NCBI RefSeq assembly: GCF_022344005.1
Contig: NZ_CP092196.1
Location: 372,001 to 436,000, forward strand
Direction of reading: 5' to 3'
DNA: 64,000 bases
Origin: Deinococcus sp. KNUC1210
GTDB lineage: Bacteria; Deinococcota; Deinococci; Deinococcales; Deinococcaceae
The translations under genes were made by a program, and so were the position numbers. Under the pieces are notes generated by a model. The model did no database searches, was not told the origin of the DNA, and saw only the letters and a list, made by a program, of their open reading frames with translations. Positions 1 to 8,739 of this stretch are shown here, in pieces; the stretch's first letter is position 1; each line of letters starts with the position of its first letter.

Positions 1-36
1 CTGCTGGCCCGGTTGTTCTACGGCAGCAACTCGTGA
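1..36 (+). CDS. 3' end of an IS630-family transposase gene (runs off the left edge)
   Basis: The first twelve codons read LLARLFYGSNS and then stop. This matches the C-terminus of the IS630 transposase encoded at 650-1651, which ends RLLYGSN followed by proline. It is therefore the tail of a second, diverged copy reading in the opposite orientation. Whether the missing part is intact cannot be seen. The stop codon runs straight into the terminal repeat at 34-57. Confidence 0.7.
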   Translation: MLARLFYGSNS

Positions 37-57
37 CCGACTGTTTGCGGGTATCAA
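34..57 (+). repeat. IS630-type terminal repeat (transposase 3' side)
   Basis: The sequence ends GCGGGTATCAA, close to the GCAGGTATCAA end of the IS630 element at 1691 and of the MITEs near 50 and 51.5 kb. Its inner part (TGACCGA) matches the tnp-3' end of those MITEs. It marks the boundary of the element that begins outside the window. Confidence 0.7.
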
Positions 58-103
58 GAGAGCGTGTGCTCATGGGGACCGCCAGTTAAAGTTAAAGTAA
101 AGC

Positions 104-613
104 GTGTTGGTACCGATCCACGATCCTGCCCTTGAAGAACTCCGTGCCGAACTCGCCCAGTACCCGAGAATGGATGGGTACTATCAACTTGACCTCGTGT
201 CGATCACGCTCCTTCGGCAGGCGAGGATGACCCAGAATGAGATCCTAAATGCGCTGTATGACTGCTGGGCACCCCATAAAGCCATCGCGGCCTACCGGGT
301 CGCCTTTCCACTCATCGGGACGCCAAATCTGGAAGAAAGAACGCCTGAATATGACGACTACGAATACACCGTTGAGAATGCGCTCGAGGCTTTGACCTAC
401 GAATTGAAAGGTGGGTCTGGCATTGGGCATCTTGTGGATACCATCTCCCCTGCGAAAGCGGCCGAACTTGCCACACGGTTCTTTGCGCTGTTTCGTTCTC
501 CTCAGGCTTATCGGGGTTTAGGGCTCGCCGATCCATTTTTTGTTTTTGAGCAGGGCGTCGTGCTGCTTGATGATGAACGGGCAGGCTGTTTGCTGATGAT
601 CGAAAGCGACTGA
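104..613 (+). CDS. Hypothetical protein, 169 aa
   Basis: I do not recognise this family. The protein is soluble and acidic, with no signal peptide or membrane segment. The GTG start is supported by two overlapping TAAAGT boxes (87-92 and 93-98), the second only 5 nt upstream, which fits a leaderless transcript. It lies alone between two IS630 ends, so it may be cargo or an orphan gene left in an insertion hot spot. The residues near 90-110 (YDDYEYTVENALEAL) look like a regular helical segment. Coding quality is good over the whole length. Confidence 0.6.
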   Translation: MLVPIHDPALEELRAELAQYPRMDGYYQLDLVSITLLRQARMTQNEILNALYDCWAPHKAIAAYRVAFPLIGTPNLEERTPEYDDYEYTVENALEALTYELKGGSGIGHLVDTISPAKAAELATRFFALFRSPQAYRGLGLADPFFVFEQGVVLLDDERAGCLLMIESD

Positions 614-624
614 GCACGTGTCGT

Positions 625-1691
625 GAGATCTGCATCTACGATCTACTGGTCATGGGTTGCTGCCATAGAGCAAACGGGTGGGCAGTTGGACGGAGCGAAC
701 ACGCCGCCAGACCTGAGTCAGCCGGAATCTCAGAGCGAGCACGTCCTTCGGGCAGAAGTTGGCCAACATGTGGTGCTTGACGTAGGCCCAGACAAGTTCG
801 ATCGGATTCAACTCTGGTGAATCCGAGGGCAGGTACACCAAAGACAGACGAAGCTCACCGGCGACGAAGGCGCTGAGCGCCTTCGTCCTGTGGATGCTCG
901 CGTTGTCAAGGATGACGGTGACCTTTCCCGCCACATGGCGGAGCAGGTGCGTGAGGAAATCGATCACCTTCGTGCCCTTGATCGCAGTCTGATGGGTCGG
1001 CTGTAAGAATTGGCCGGTCGTCATGATCGCCCCAATGGTCGAGACCTTCTTCCAATTGGGTTTCGCGTCCAGTATTGGGGTCTGTCCACAGGGCGCCCAC
1101 CTCCGCGACACAGTAGGTTTCAAACCGAAGCCCACTTCATCCACAAAAGCCAGCGTTTCTCCAGCATCTATCTTGTGTTCCAACTCGGACACCATGGTGT
1201 CAATCCACGCAACAACCGCGTCTTGATCCTGTTCTGTGGCCCGTTTCGCAGGTTTTTGCCGCGAAAATCCCCATTCGCGTAGCAGCCGACTCAGATGATC
1301 GACGTGGTACCAAACGTCGAATCTCAATCCGATGACCTCTCGAACGCGCGGACACGTCCAGCGTTGGTCGGGGTATCGCTGTGGATCAGGCGCAGCTTGT
1401 AGCAGGATGATGATGTCCGAGATGTGCTCATCTGTGAGGCGTCTGGGTCGGCCTGCGGCGAACGTCGCGTCCAATGAGCCTTGTTCACTCCGTCGTTGAC
1501 GCCATGTTCGGATGGTACTGGAAGACACGCCGCACAGTTCGGCCGTCTGAGCGGAACTCAACGTCCCTTCTCGGAGGTAGGGTTCTGCGAAGAGACGCCG
1601 TTCTTCCAACTGTGAACGCGTCAACTGCGCGGGCTGCCAAACCTGGGTCATAACCCCAGGGTAACCTGTCCCCAACTTACGCAGGTATCAA
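625..1691 (-). mobile_element. IS630-family insertion sequence
   Basis: The element holds one transposase gene. Its right end (1664-1691) reads CCTGTCCCCAACTTACGCAG then GTATCAA and is followed by TA, the usual IS630 target dinucleotide. The left end near 625-650 (GATCTGCATC.. to TGGTCA) is a degenerate version of the same repeat. The same ends, better preserved, bound the small MITEs at 49935-50266 and 51505-51617. The right end abuts the tnpB gene at 1699 and appears to have replaced its first codons. Confidence 0.75.
650..1651 (-). CDS. IS630-family DDE transposase
   Basis: The 333-residue protein begins with a helix-turn-helix region (residues ~10-60, with SSTIRTWRQRR) and a second winged segment. 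A DDE domain follows, with its acidic residues in FVDEVGF, VILDNASIH and LNPIELVW. This is the IS630/Tc1-mariner layout, and the length is normal. I chose the ATG at 1651 over the longer TTG frame because TACCCT (1658-1663) lies 6 nt upstream, a leaderless promoter inside the terminal repeat. The gene looks intact and could act in trans on the related MITEs near 50 kb. Confidence 0.85.
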   Translation of the reverse strand: MTQVWQPAQLTRSQLEERRLFAEPYLREGTLSSAQTAELCGVSSSTIRTWRQRRSEQGSLDATFAAGRPRRLTDEHISDIIILLQAAPDPQRYPDQRWTCPRVREVIGLRFDVWYHVDHLSRLLREWGFSRQKPAKRATEQDQDAVVAWIDTMVSELEHKIDAGETLAFVDEVGFGLKPTVSRRWAPCGQTPILDAKPNWKKVSTIGAIMTTGQFLQPTHQTAIKGTKVIDFLTHLLRHVAGKVTVILDNASIHRTKALSAFVAGELRLSLVYLPSDSPELNPIELVWAYVKHHMLANFCPKDVLALRFRLTQVWRRVRSVQLPTRLLYGSNP

Positions 1692-1698
1692 TAAGGCC

Positions 1699-2838
1699 AT
1701 GAAATACAGGCTTTTCCCCAACATCACCCAGGAGAAGGCGCTGGATACCACGCTGTGCCTGTGCCGCCAGTTGTACAACGCCGGGTTGGAAGAGCGCCGA
1801 GGTGCCTACAAGAAAAGCGGCGTGTCGGTCAGCTCCTACGAGCAGAAGCGTGCCCTGACCGAAATCAAGGCGGACCTGCCGGAGTACAAAGGCGTCCACT
1901 CCCAGGTCTTACAGGACGTGATGGAGCGGCTGGACAAGTCGTTCAAGGGCTTTTTCCGGCGGGTCAAGGCCAAACAGACTGCCGGGTATCCGAGGTTCAA
2001 AGGGCGCAAGCACTACGACTCCTTCACTTACCCGCAAGCGGGTAAGACGGGGGCGATGCCCCTTGAGGATTCTGGGAAGGTCTACCTGTCCAAGATTGGC
2101 AACGTGCGCTGCAAGTTCCACCGCCCGCTTGAAGGTCAGGTCAAGACCGCCACCGTCAAGCGGGAAGGTGACAAGTGGTTCATCGTGTTTGCCTGCGAGG
2201 TTGAGACTGCTCCGCTGCCCGCAACGGGTGATGTGATTGGGATTGACCTCGGCACCAACCCGAACTTCCTCATCACCTCGGACGGGGAGTTCGTTCCAGC
2301 ACCCCGCCACTTCAAGAAGTCGGAGCGCAAGATTGGCCTGCTTCAGCGTGCCGCAACCAAGAAGAAGCGGGGCAGTCGCCGCTATAAAGCGCTCAAGCGT
2401 CAAGTGGCAGCGGAGCATCGCCGGGTCGCCAACCGTCGCCGGGACTTTCACCACAAAACGGCCCGCACCCTGGTCAATCGTCACAATGCCATCTATCACG
2501 AAGACTTGAACATCATTGGGCTGGCCCGTTCCCGCACCGCGAAAAGCGTGCTGGACGCGGGCTGGGCCAGCTTCATCAACATTCTGTCCCTCAAAGCTGC
2601 GAACGCTGGAAGGACGGTTCTGGGGGTTGACCCCAAATACACAAGTCAGGATTGCAGCGGTTGTGGACACCGGCAGAAGGTCAAAATCGGCCATGCCTAC
2701 GTCTGCGCGAACTGTGGGATGGACATGCACAGAGATGTAAATGCTGCCGTCAACATCCTGAATCGGGGCCGGGATGCGGCCTTCTGCGAGAGCGTGCAAC
2801 CTACGGCGCTTGCTGACCAGAGAAGCCTCGCCCTTTAG
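1699..2838 (+). CDS. tnpB: TnpB RNA-guided nuclease of an IS200/IS605 element, N-terminus lost
   Basis: TnpB is an RNA-guided DNA nuclease related to Cas12 that promotes retention of IS200/IS605 elements. The RuvC-type residues are present: Asp in GIDLGT (~183), Glu in YHEDLNI (~267) and Asp in HRDVNAA (~345), with a CxxC...CxxC zinc finger between (~318-337). Against the copy at 22293 the reading frame is intact, but the first three codons (MGH) and the upstream tnpA are missing. The IS630 right end sits exactly there, and translation must start at an internal Met (KAMKYRLF). There is no visible Shine-Dalgarno site, so expression is uncertain. Confidence 0.85.
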   Translation: MKYRLFPNITQEKALDTTLCLCRQLYNAGLEERRGAYKKSGVSVSSYEQKRALTEIKADLPEYKGVHSQVLQDVMERLDKSFKGFFRRVKAKQTAGYPRFKGRKHYDSFTYPQAGKTGAMPLEDSGKVYLSKIGNVRCKFHRPLEGQVKTATVKREGDKWFIVFACEVETAPLPATGDVIGIDLGTNPNFLITSDGEFVPAPRHFKKSERKIGLLQRAATKKKRGSRRYKALKRQVAAEHRRVANRRRDFHHKTARTLVNRHNAIYHEDLNIIGLARSRTAKSVLDAGWASFINILSLKAANAGRTVLGVDPKYTSQDCSGCGHRQKVKIGHAYVCANCGMDMHRDVNAAVNILNRGRDAAFCESVQPTALADQRSLAL

Positions 2839-2854
2839 GGCAGGGAGTCATCAC
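2829..2854 (+). repeat. IS200/IS605 right end and probable omega-RNA 3' end
   Basis: A short hairpin (CGCCC-TTTA-GGGCA) is followed by GGGAGTCATCAC, identical to the right end of the element at 21766-23462. In IS200/IS605 systems the guide RNA spans the 3' part of tnpB and this end, and its guide is the flanking DNA. Here that would begin at 2855 with TCTGCATTCACTCGGT. The boundary rests on the point where the two copies stop matching. Confidence 0.7.
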
Positions 2855-3436
2855 TCTGCATTCACTCGGTCTGTAAGGGTGAGATGAACCTGAGGCGGAC
2901 GCGCGCTTGAATTCTGCGCTCTTCGACCTTTGCATAGGTCAGGACGGAAGATTCAGGTGAGGTTACAGCGTGCTGCACGGTGTTGAACCCAGCGCGCAAG
3001 CCGATGACAGGGCATGCCATCAGGAGAGCTCTTGCAAAAAGAGGGCGGTCGGGTGGAGGGGAACACGGCATTGAAGTCTGAACAGGCCCTCCAGTGCTGC
3101 TGACTCCCTTGAGGAGGAAGACGACATGGTTGCGGGCGGGTGCAGCCGGGGATGGAATGAGCCCATCATGGGGTTCATTCCACTGCGAACCGGCACCTTA
3201 AGGCCGTTCGTTGCCCGCTGGTCGCACGGCTCAGGTTGGTGGAGTTCGTTCGTCTCTGTTGTACTTGGAAAGCAGACCAGAGCCAGGGAAGCCTTTCAGC
3301 CGTCCAGTGCACCCGCGGCACCGAGCATTCATGAAAGCTCAGTCAATTCACGCTCCGCAAGCACACTGCTTGATTTCTGTATGAGAGGTCTCTCTATCAT
3401 CGGAAGCGTACCTCCTCCCGTTCTCGGTCTCCCTTT
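2855..3436 (+). other. Intergenic region without a convincing gene
   Basis: The stretch between the TnpB element and the GGDEF-EAL gene contains only short frames with poor codon quality. TATCAT near 3395 could be a -10 box for the downstream gene but no good -35 is obvious. I see no repeat, hairpin or RNA gene here. Confidence 0.4.
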
Positions 3437-5815
3437 ATGACTCCTGCGCTGAACATTCGGGTTCCACTGCGCGTCCAGGTCTTTGGAGCACTGGCGTCAA
3501 CTGGCCTGTTGCTGCTGGTGACGCTCGGGGTCCTCTTGCCCAAGTTCGTGGTGACCCGTTTCGATGAGCAGGAGTTGGCCCGAATGGACACTGACACCCT
3601 CCGAGTCGCGGCGGCACTGAACACGGAGTTAGACAGTTTAAATACCTTCGTTCTCAACTGGTCGAACTGGGACGATACCTATCACTATGTCCAGCACCCC
3701 AATCGTGCCTACGAGACGTCGAATTTGGTGCCGGACAGTTTCAAGGCAGCCCGCCTGAATCTCATGCTCTTTCTGGACAGCTACCAACAGCTGGTGCATG
3801 TGAGCGCGTATGACCTTACAGATCAGAAATTGGTGCCAGGTGACGCGCTCGCTCACGAGGTGTTGCGACGCTATCGAAGAGAACTCCTCCCCAACAGTCC
3901 ACAAAGCAGTCGGCAGGGCATCGTGATGCTGTCCTCCGGACCCTGGTTGCTCGCGGCCCGACCTATCCTCACCGGTAGCGGTCATGGGCCAGCCGCCGGA
4001 ACACTGATCATGGGCCGCCAGTTGACGCCCACCCTCCTCCGTGACCTCAAGCGTGACCCCGCGCTCTCGCTCACCGTGACCCGTGCTCCAAAGGGCCTGT
4101 CTGCCAGGATGATCCATTCACCCGGAGACGTCCTGACGGAGGCTGTATCAGATACACAGGTATTAGGCCGCACCCTGGTGCATGACCTCGCAGGTGCACC
4201 GACATTCCTGTTGAGCGTCCGTGCAGAACGGCAGGAACATGCCAATGGATTGCTGACTGCCCGCATGATCCTGCTGTCCGTCCTCCTTGTCGTGCTGACG
4301 TTCACCGGGCTCTGTATGCTCCTAATCAATACCCTCCTGCTCAAGCGGCTCGGGCGCTACCGTCAGCAGGTTCAGGTCATCCGCACCGAGCAGCAGCTCA
4401 GTACCAGATTCTTGGTGAGCGGTCACGATGAGCTCAGTGATCTCGGGCACGCCCTGAACGGGCTCCTCGACCAGAATGAAGTCAGCCAGCGACAGCTGCA
4501 CCAGCAGGCCACGTACGACGATCTGACGGGCCTGCCGAATCGGACTGAATTCCAACGCGTTCTGGCCGACATGATACGTTCCAACCACCCGTTGGCTGTG
4601 ATGCTCCTCGACCTGGACAACTTCAAATCGATCAACGACACCCTTGGTCACGATTTTGGTGACGAAGTCCTGCGTGGAACGGCCGCACGACTTGCGACAG
4701 CTGTCCCGGAAGGAGGACTGCTGGCCCGGCTTGGCGGGGACGAGTTTGCTGTCCTCCTCCCCACAGGGAACGCTGAACCGACTGCCATGGCACAGGCCGA
4801 GCGCGTTATCAGCGTCCTCTCACAGCCGATCCACACCCGTGCGATTGACCTCCAGATCCGCGCGAGCGCGGGTGTCAGTCACTGGCCGGACGACGCCTGT
4901 GATCGAGTAACCCTGTTAAAACACGCGGACCTCGCGATGTACTGGGCCAAAACAGCTCAAAGTGGTCTAGAACAGTATCACAGTGCCTTCTCAGAGCAGG
5001 CGATGTACCGTGGGGACCTTGAACGCAGTCTGCAGAGCATACTGGCACAGCAAGAACTGTGGGTCGCCTATCAACCAATCATTGATCTGGCGACAGGTCA
5101 GCCAGTGGGGTGTGAGGCGCTCCTGCGCTGGGAGCATCCGGAGTACGGTTCGGTGTCTCCCGAGACCTTCATCCCGATCGCGGAGGAGCGGGGTCTGATC
5201 CAGGAGATCGGACTCTGGGTGCTGCGTACTGCCTGTCGCGACGCGGCAGCGTGGAACAGTGCAGGGCGGGCGCTCAAGGTGGCCGTCAATGTCAGTGCGG
5301 TCCAGCTGCGGGGTGCCCATTTTGCTGAACACGTCACGGTCATCCTGAACGAAACAGGCCTTCCGCCAGCATTGCTTGAACTGGAAGTCACAGAAACAGC
5401 CGTGATGGTTAATATGGTAGAGACGACACGCCAACTTTTTCAATTACGGTCTATCGGCGTTTCGGTCGCGCTCGACGACTTCGGCACCGGCTACGCCAGT
5501 CTGGAACTCGTCCGGGACCTTCCCCTCAATCAACTCAAGCTTGACCGCGCATTCATGACGGCTGCAGACACAGATCCCCGCAGCCGCTTGATCATGTCAA
5601 CCGTGATTGACCTGGCGGACGCGCTCGACCTCGAAGTAGTGGCAGAGGGCGTAGAAACCAGCGAACAGCATGAAATGCTCCTAGCATGGGATTGTCCGTT
5701 CGCCCAGGGCTACTACTACTCTCGTCCGCTGTCTCAGGACGCATTCATGGACTTCCTGAAACGGGAACATCGCTCCTTCGTCGATGACCATTCGAATGGG
5801 ACCGAAAGGAGTTGA
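3437..5815 (+). CDS. Membrane GGDEF-EAL protein with CHASE4 sensor
   Basis: This 792-residue protein probably makes and/or breaks cyclic di-GMP in response to an extracytoplasmic signal. A membrane helix (~12-34) is followed by a CHASE4-type domain with the hallmark WSNWDDTY at ~75-82. A second helix lies at ~278-300, then the GGDEF domain (RLGGDEF ~430) and the EAL domain (CEALLRW ~560, DDFGTGY, AEGVET). Both active-site motifs are intact. No RxxD inhibitory site precedes GGDEF, so feedback control of the cyclase is unlikely. The ATG at 3437 gives a normal N-terminus. It stands alone, flanked by mobile DNA. Confidence 0.9.
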   Translation: MTPALNIRVPLRVQVFGALASTGLLLLVTLGVLLPKFVVTRFDEQELARMDTDTLRVAAALNTELDSLNTFVLNWSNWDDTYHYVQHPNRAYETSNLVPDSFKAARLNLMLFLDSYQQLVHVSAYDLTDQKLVPGDALAHEVLRRYRRELLPNSPQSSRQGIVMLSSGPWLLAARPILTGSGHGPAAGTLIMGRQLTPTLLRDLKRDPALSLTVTRAPKGLSARMIHSPGDVLTEAVSDTQVLGRTLVHDLAGAPTFLLSVRAERQEHANGLLTARMILLSVLLVVLTFTGLCMLLINTLLLKRLGRYRQQVQVIRTEQQLSTRFLVSGHDELSDLGHALNGLLDQNEVSQRQLHQQATYDDLTGLPNRTEFQRVLADMIRSNHPLAVMLLDLDNFKSINDTLGHDFGDEVLRGTAARLATAVPEGGLLARLGGDEFAVLLPTGNAEPTAMAQAERVISVLSQPIHTRAIDLQIRASAGVSHWPDDACDRVTLLKHADLAMYWAKTAQSGLEQYHSAFSEQAMYRGDLERSLQSILAQQELWVAYQPIIDLATGQPVGCEALLRWEHPEYGSVSPETFIPIAEERGLIQEIGLWVLRTACRDAAAWNSAGRALKVAVNVSAVQLRGAHFAEHVTVILNETGLPPALLELEVTETAVMVNMVETTRQLFQLRSIGVSVALDDFGTGYASLELVRDLPLNQLKLDRAFMTAADTDPRSRLIMSTVIDLADALDLEVVAEGVETSEQHEMLLAWDCPFAQGYYYSRPLSQDAFMDFLKREHRSFVDDHSNGTERS

Positions 5816-5880
5816 ATGGACTTACACCTGTGGTGCAGAGCAGTGGCTAAGAACGACCACACTGATCACAGGGAGGCACT

Positions 5881-6160
5881 ATGGGACACCGCAAAGTTAT
5901 AACCCCCGAGTTCAAGCAGCAGGCCGTCCAGCTCGCCCAGCAGCCTGGCAACACCAACCAGGGCATCACGAGCGACCTGGAAATTAGCCATTCGGCCCTG
6001 AGCAACTCGATGAAGGCCGCCGTAGAGCACGGCTCTTTGGCCTTCCAGACCAGGGAGTTGCTCGACTGACCCCAGAACAGGAAACCATCAAACGGTTGGA
6101 GCGTGAACTCGTCATCCTGCGCCAAGAGAGGGAACTCCTAAAATCAGCCGCGATGGCGAG
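5881..6160 (+). pseudogene. IS3-family OrfA relic
   Basis: The start (GHRKVITPEFKQQAVQLAQQ) is a typical IS3 OrfA helix-turn-helix, preceded by a good ribosome site (GGGAGG). The frame breaks at about 6069. The next part (LTPEQETIKRLERELVILRQ) continues in another frame as the leucine-zipper region of OrfA. It then dissolves near 6160 with no OrfB. The element is dead. Confidence 0.75.
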
Positions 6161-6275
6161 GGCCACGAGCGCATGTCGAGTGATGACATCCGCAGATTTG
6201 AAAAGGAGGCCCTTCTAAAATACCAGATCACCTCATGGGCATCGGAATCACCGGCCGACCAACGGTTGGAGGAGC

Positions 6276-6593
6276 ATGCTTTTTGCCAGAGACGGTATGC
6301 TCTGGGCAATGAGGGCATGGCATCGAGTCAAGGTGGTGCTGGGTGCACTCCTCTTCATCGTCTCACCGGCCCTGCCCTTCGTTGTTCTCCAGATCTTGGT
6401 CGCGACGCTGGGATGCTTGAACGGCGAACCGCCGCCGTATCACTGTCGATTCCTTGGGTTGGATCTGAACCAGGATGTGCAAAGCCAGATGGGCGGGCTC
6501 TCTTGGTGGCTGTACGCAACAGTTCCGCTTGGCGTGCTGTTTCTGGTGTTCTGCTGCATGCGCTGGCTGTGGCGATGGGTGCGTGACGGCTAA
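6276..6593 (+). CDS. Small membrane protein, 105 aa
   Basis: I do not recognise a family. Two hydrophobic segments (~20-48 and ~78-95) flank a polar loop with Cys pairs and the run LGLDLNQD, and the C-terminus is basic (WRWVRDG). This suggests a two-helix inner membrane protein with a short extracytoplasmic loop. A GGAGGAG sequence lies just before the ATG, although the spacing is short, so an internal Met at 6297 or 6309 could be the true start. It sits downstream of the IS3 relic with no obvious partner. Confidence 0.5.
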   Translation: MLFARDGMLWAMRAWHRVKVVLGALLFIVSPALPFVVLQILVATLGCLNGEPPPYHCRFLGLDLNQDVQSQMGGLSWWLYATVPLGVLFLVFCCMRWLWRWVRDG

Positions 6594-6675
6594 TCGTCGT
6601 GTTGAGGGCCGCGCGCCCCAGATTAAGGCCCAGCACCCACGCATGCCCGAGCAGCAGAACTGAAAAAGGAGGACG

Positions 6676-7079
6676 ATGCCGACACTAAATGCCAACGGGT
6701 TGCCGATCACCACTGCTAAGGCGCTGAAGCTCAGCGAGCCACACCGCAATCTGACCTCTCGAAGATCATGCCCCAGGTCTCTGCACGCATTCGGGTAACG
6801 GCCCAGAAAGACCAGGCACGAACGCTGCGTGTGCTGCCGGAGTTCGAGAAATTCGTGATCCACGACTTGAACGAACGTGGGTTCGGGGTCACCTCGCTGT
6901 ACCGGTCCGACACCACCGGTCTGATCGAGGTGAGCTGGGCCAATGCGTCCCTTCCACCGCACGACGGCAGTTCACTTCCTCCAGCGCCACCGCCGATGCG
7001 ACGGGAGATTGACTGGTGGAAGTCCCGACGGTTATGCGGATCGGTTCCGTTCGTTACGCCGTTCACCAATCACGGGTGA
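6676..7079 (+). CDS. Hypothetical protein with one frameshift
   Basis: A strong ribosome site (AAAGGAGG) precedes the ATG at 6676, but that frame stops early. A second frame, open from 6720, carries convincing coding sequence (ARIRVTAQKDQARTLRVLPE, then FEKFVIHDLNERGFGVTSLY). One added C in the GAGCC run near 6739 joins them as LSEPTPQSDLSKIMPQVS. I therefore treat them as one gene of about 134 residues. No known family or signal is visible. The C-terminal tail overlaps the recombinase relic on the other strand and may be aberrant. Confidence 0.45.
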
Positions 7080-7340
7080 CCACAGACTTGTCCTTTCTGG
7101 TGTACTCGACGTAGATCTCACTGCTAATGATGTCGCGGTGCCAGAGATGGTCGCGCACTTCCAGCAGGTCACGGGTTTCGACGTACACCCACGTTTCCGG
7201 CGCTGTGGCGCAGGCCGTGCACGTGGCGGCGCTGGTACTCCACCCCAACCTCCGCGCACACCTGTGACAGACTCACGTCGTCGGCTCGGCTCCTCCGCAC
7301 CGATGATGACGGGATCAGCCATCACCAAGTGCAAGCCCTG
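7063..7340 (-). pseudogene. C-terminal relic of a tyrosine recombinase
   Basis: Read across two frames, the minus strand gives VHGLRHSAG, then TWVYVETRDLLEVRDHLWH, then RDIISSEIYVEY. This is the catalytic end of a phage-type integrase: HxLRH, a second His in LWHRD and a Tyr in EIYVEY. A one-base change in the AAA run of GGAAACG (~7210) restores the reading frame. Upstream the frame breaks again and the catalytic N-terminal half is missing. It shows that an integrating element once occupied this site. Confidence 0.6.
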
Positions 7341-7463
7341 GCGATGGCCAGAGGAGGAACACTGCGAACTTCAAGATCCTCAGTCGGACAGCGGTCCAAC
7401 AGGAACGAAGAGGTGGACGCCTACGTCCACCCCTTCCTCAACACCTAAAGACCTCGGCGTGAC

Positions 7464-8240
7464 TCAGGGCACCGTGATCTTCGCGGTCAACGCTCCTGTG
7501 TCCCCCTGCTTGCCCTTCACGAGCGTCTTGGCGAGCACCACCGTCTGCCCCTGCGTCGTACGCGTGAGCTGCGCGCCGACTTCATCGGCCATCCCCTGCT
7601 GCTTCAATACCTGCCACAGCACCTTCACGTGATTGACACCATGCACCAGATACGGCTGGAGGTTGATGTGCAGACCATGGCCCATATCTGCCGGTTCATT
7701 GGTGGTGAGGGCGTAGAACTTGCCGTTCACCGAAAGCGTGAACTGGGTGACGCGTCCGCCGCTGCTCGCCCGCCCGAGCGTGAGGTCATACTTCGGTGAC
7801 TTCGCATCACAGCGCACGCTCTGCTGAGGCGGGGCGTCGAACTTAAAGTTTAAGGACTGACGGCCTGGATAGTAGTCGGTCCGGAAGACCGCAACGGGCG
7901 TGTAGGTCTGTCCACTGCCCATCTGGAGGGTCACCCAGCTGGTACGGGTGTCGGCTTTGTTGGCATCCCCCGTCACCTTCCACTGAATGTTGAGGGTATT
8001 GCCAGTGGGCTTCACCTGCGCCGTGACATCGGCTTTTGCCGAGTCGGTCCCTTTTGCCGAGTCTATTTTCAGTGGTTTACTGCTGTTCAGCGCTGCACTG
8101 ACCTGCATCTGGGAATCGGTGCCGGGCTGGACCTGGAGCACGTAGGTCAGGGGTGCACAGGTGGGTTGAGGTTCATCTAACTGTGCGCCAGCCAGTGAAA
8201 AGAGGCCCAGACACAGGAGTGCGGTCAGGAGACGTCGCAT
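7464..8240 (-). CDS. Secreted hypothetical protein, 258 aa
   Basis: The N-terminus is a classic signal peptide (MRRLLTALLCLGLFSLAGAQ) with likely cleavage after GAQ. The mature part is rich in beta-forming, Ser/Thr-rich sequence, with conserved-looking Cys residues (~28 and ~145). No catalytic motif is visible. An exported or envelope beta-sandwich protein is a fair guess, nothing more. It is a single gene with a clean start, and no strong promoter was identified. Confidence 0.65.
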   Translation of the reverse strand: MRRLLTALLCLGLFSLAGAQLDEPQPTCAPLTYVLQVQPGTDSQMQVSAALNSSKPLKIDSAKGTDSAKADVTAQVKPTGNTLNIQWKVTGDANKADTRTSWVTLQMGSGQTYTPVAVFRTDYYPGRQSLNFKFDAPPQQSVRCDAKSPKYDLTLGRASSGGRVTQFTLSVNGKFYALTTNEPADMGHGLHINLQPYLVHGVNHVKVLWQVLKQQGMADEVGAQLTRTTQGQTVVLAKTLVKGKQGDTGALTAKITVP

Positions 8241-8739
8241 CCCATCAGTGTGGGTGGGTGACGTGAAAAGGCGTTGAGCTTTTCATAAAGCATCAGCCTT
8301 TCGTCTAATCAGAGGGCCATTTTTCTCTAGAGTAGTGCGTATGAAACAAAAGTGTGGACATTGATCTTCATACTGTCATCGGTCATCTTGTCGCCTCGAA
8401 TGCATACAGATCCGCCGATCAACCAGATGAAAACATGGTGACCATATGTGCCTAAGCACCAGCACAACAGAAGAAAAGAACCTGCAGGCAGCCTAGAGGA
8501 TGGGCGAGCATGCACAAGGGAACAACGACGACTTCAGAAGGCTCGTGAGCAACGCGCCCCAGGGAGAGCAGGTCCAGCATGTGTACGGCCCAGTGCAGTT
8601 GGGCATCAAACAGACGCAGCTCCGGGCAAAAACGGAGCAGTAGAAGCAGGCGCGGAAGAAACAGCGTGGGAAAGAAGGCCTTGATTATTGAGCGCTGTCC
8701 TCTATGCTGAGGAGGTACCGTCGATGGAGTGTGGAGCCC
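8241..8739 (+). other. Intergenic region without a supported gene
   Basis: Between the secreted protein gene and the IS701-like relic only short frames with unusual composition are found, for example an Arg/Gln/Ala-rich frame at 8448-8684. It has no recognisable family and a weak start. No promoter or RNA gene was identified with confidence. Confidence 0.35.

Noticed and set aside
1909..2799. 296-codon minus-strand frame, and its counterpart at 22062-22919
   Set aside because: Both are antisense to tnpB; their similarity to each other only reflects that of the tnpB copies.
3126..3440. 104-codon frame upstream of the GGDEF-EAL gene
   Set aside because: There is no ribosome site, poor codon quality and no domain; it overlaps the true start by 4 nt.
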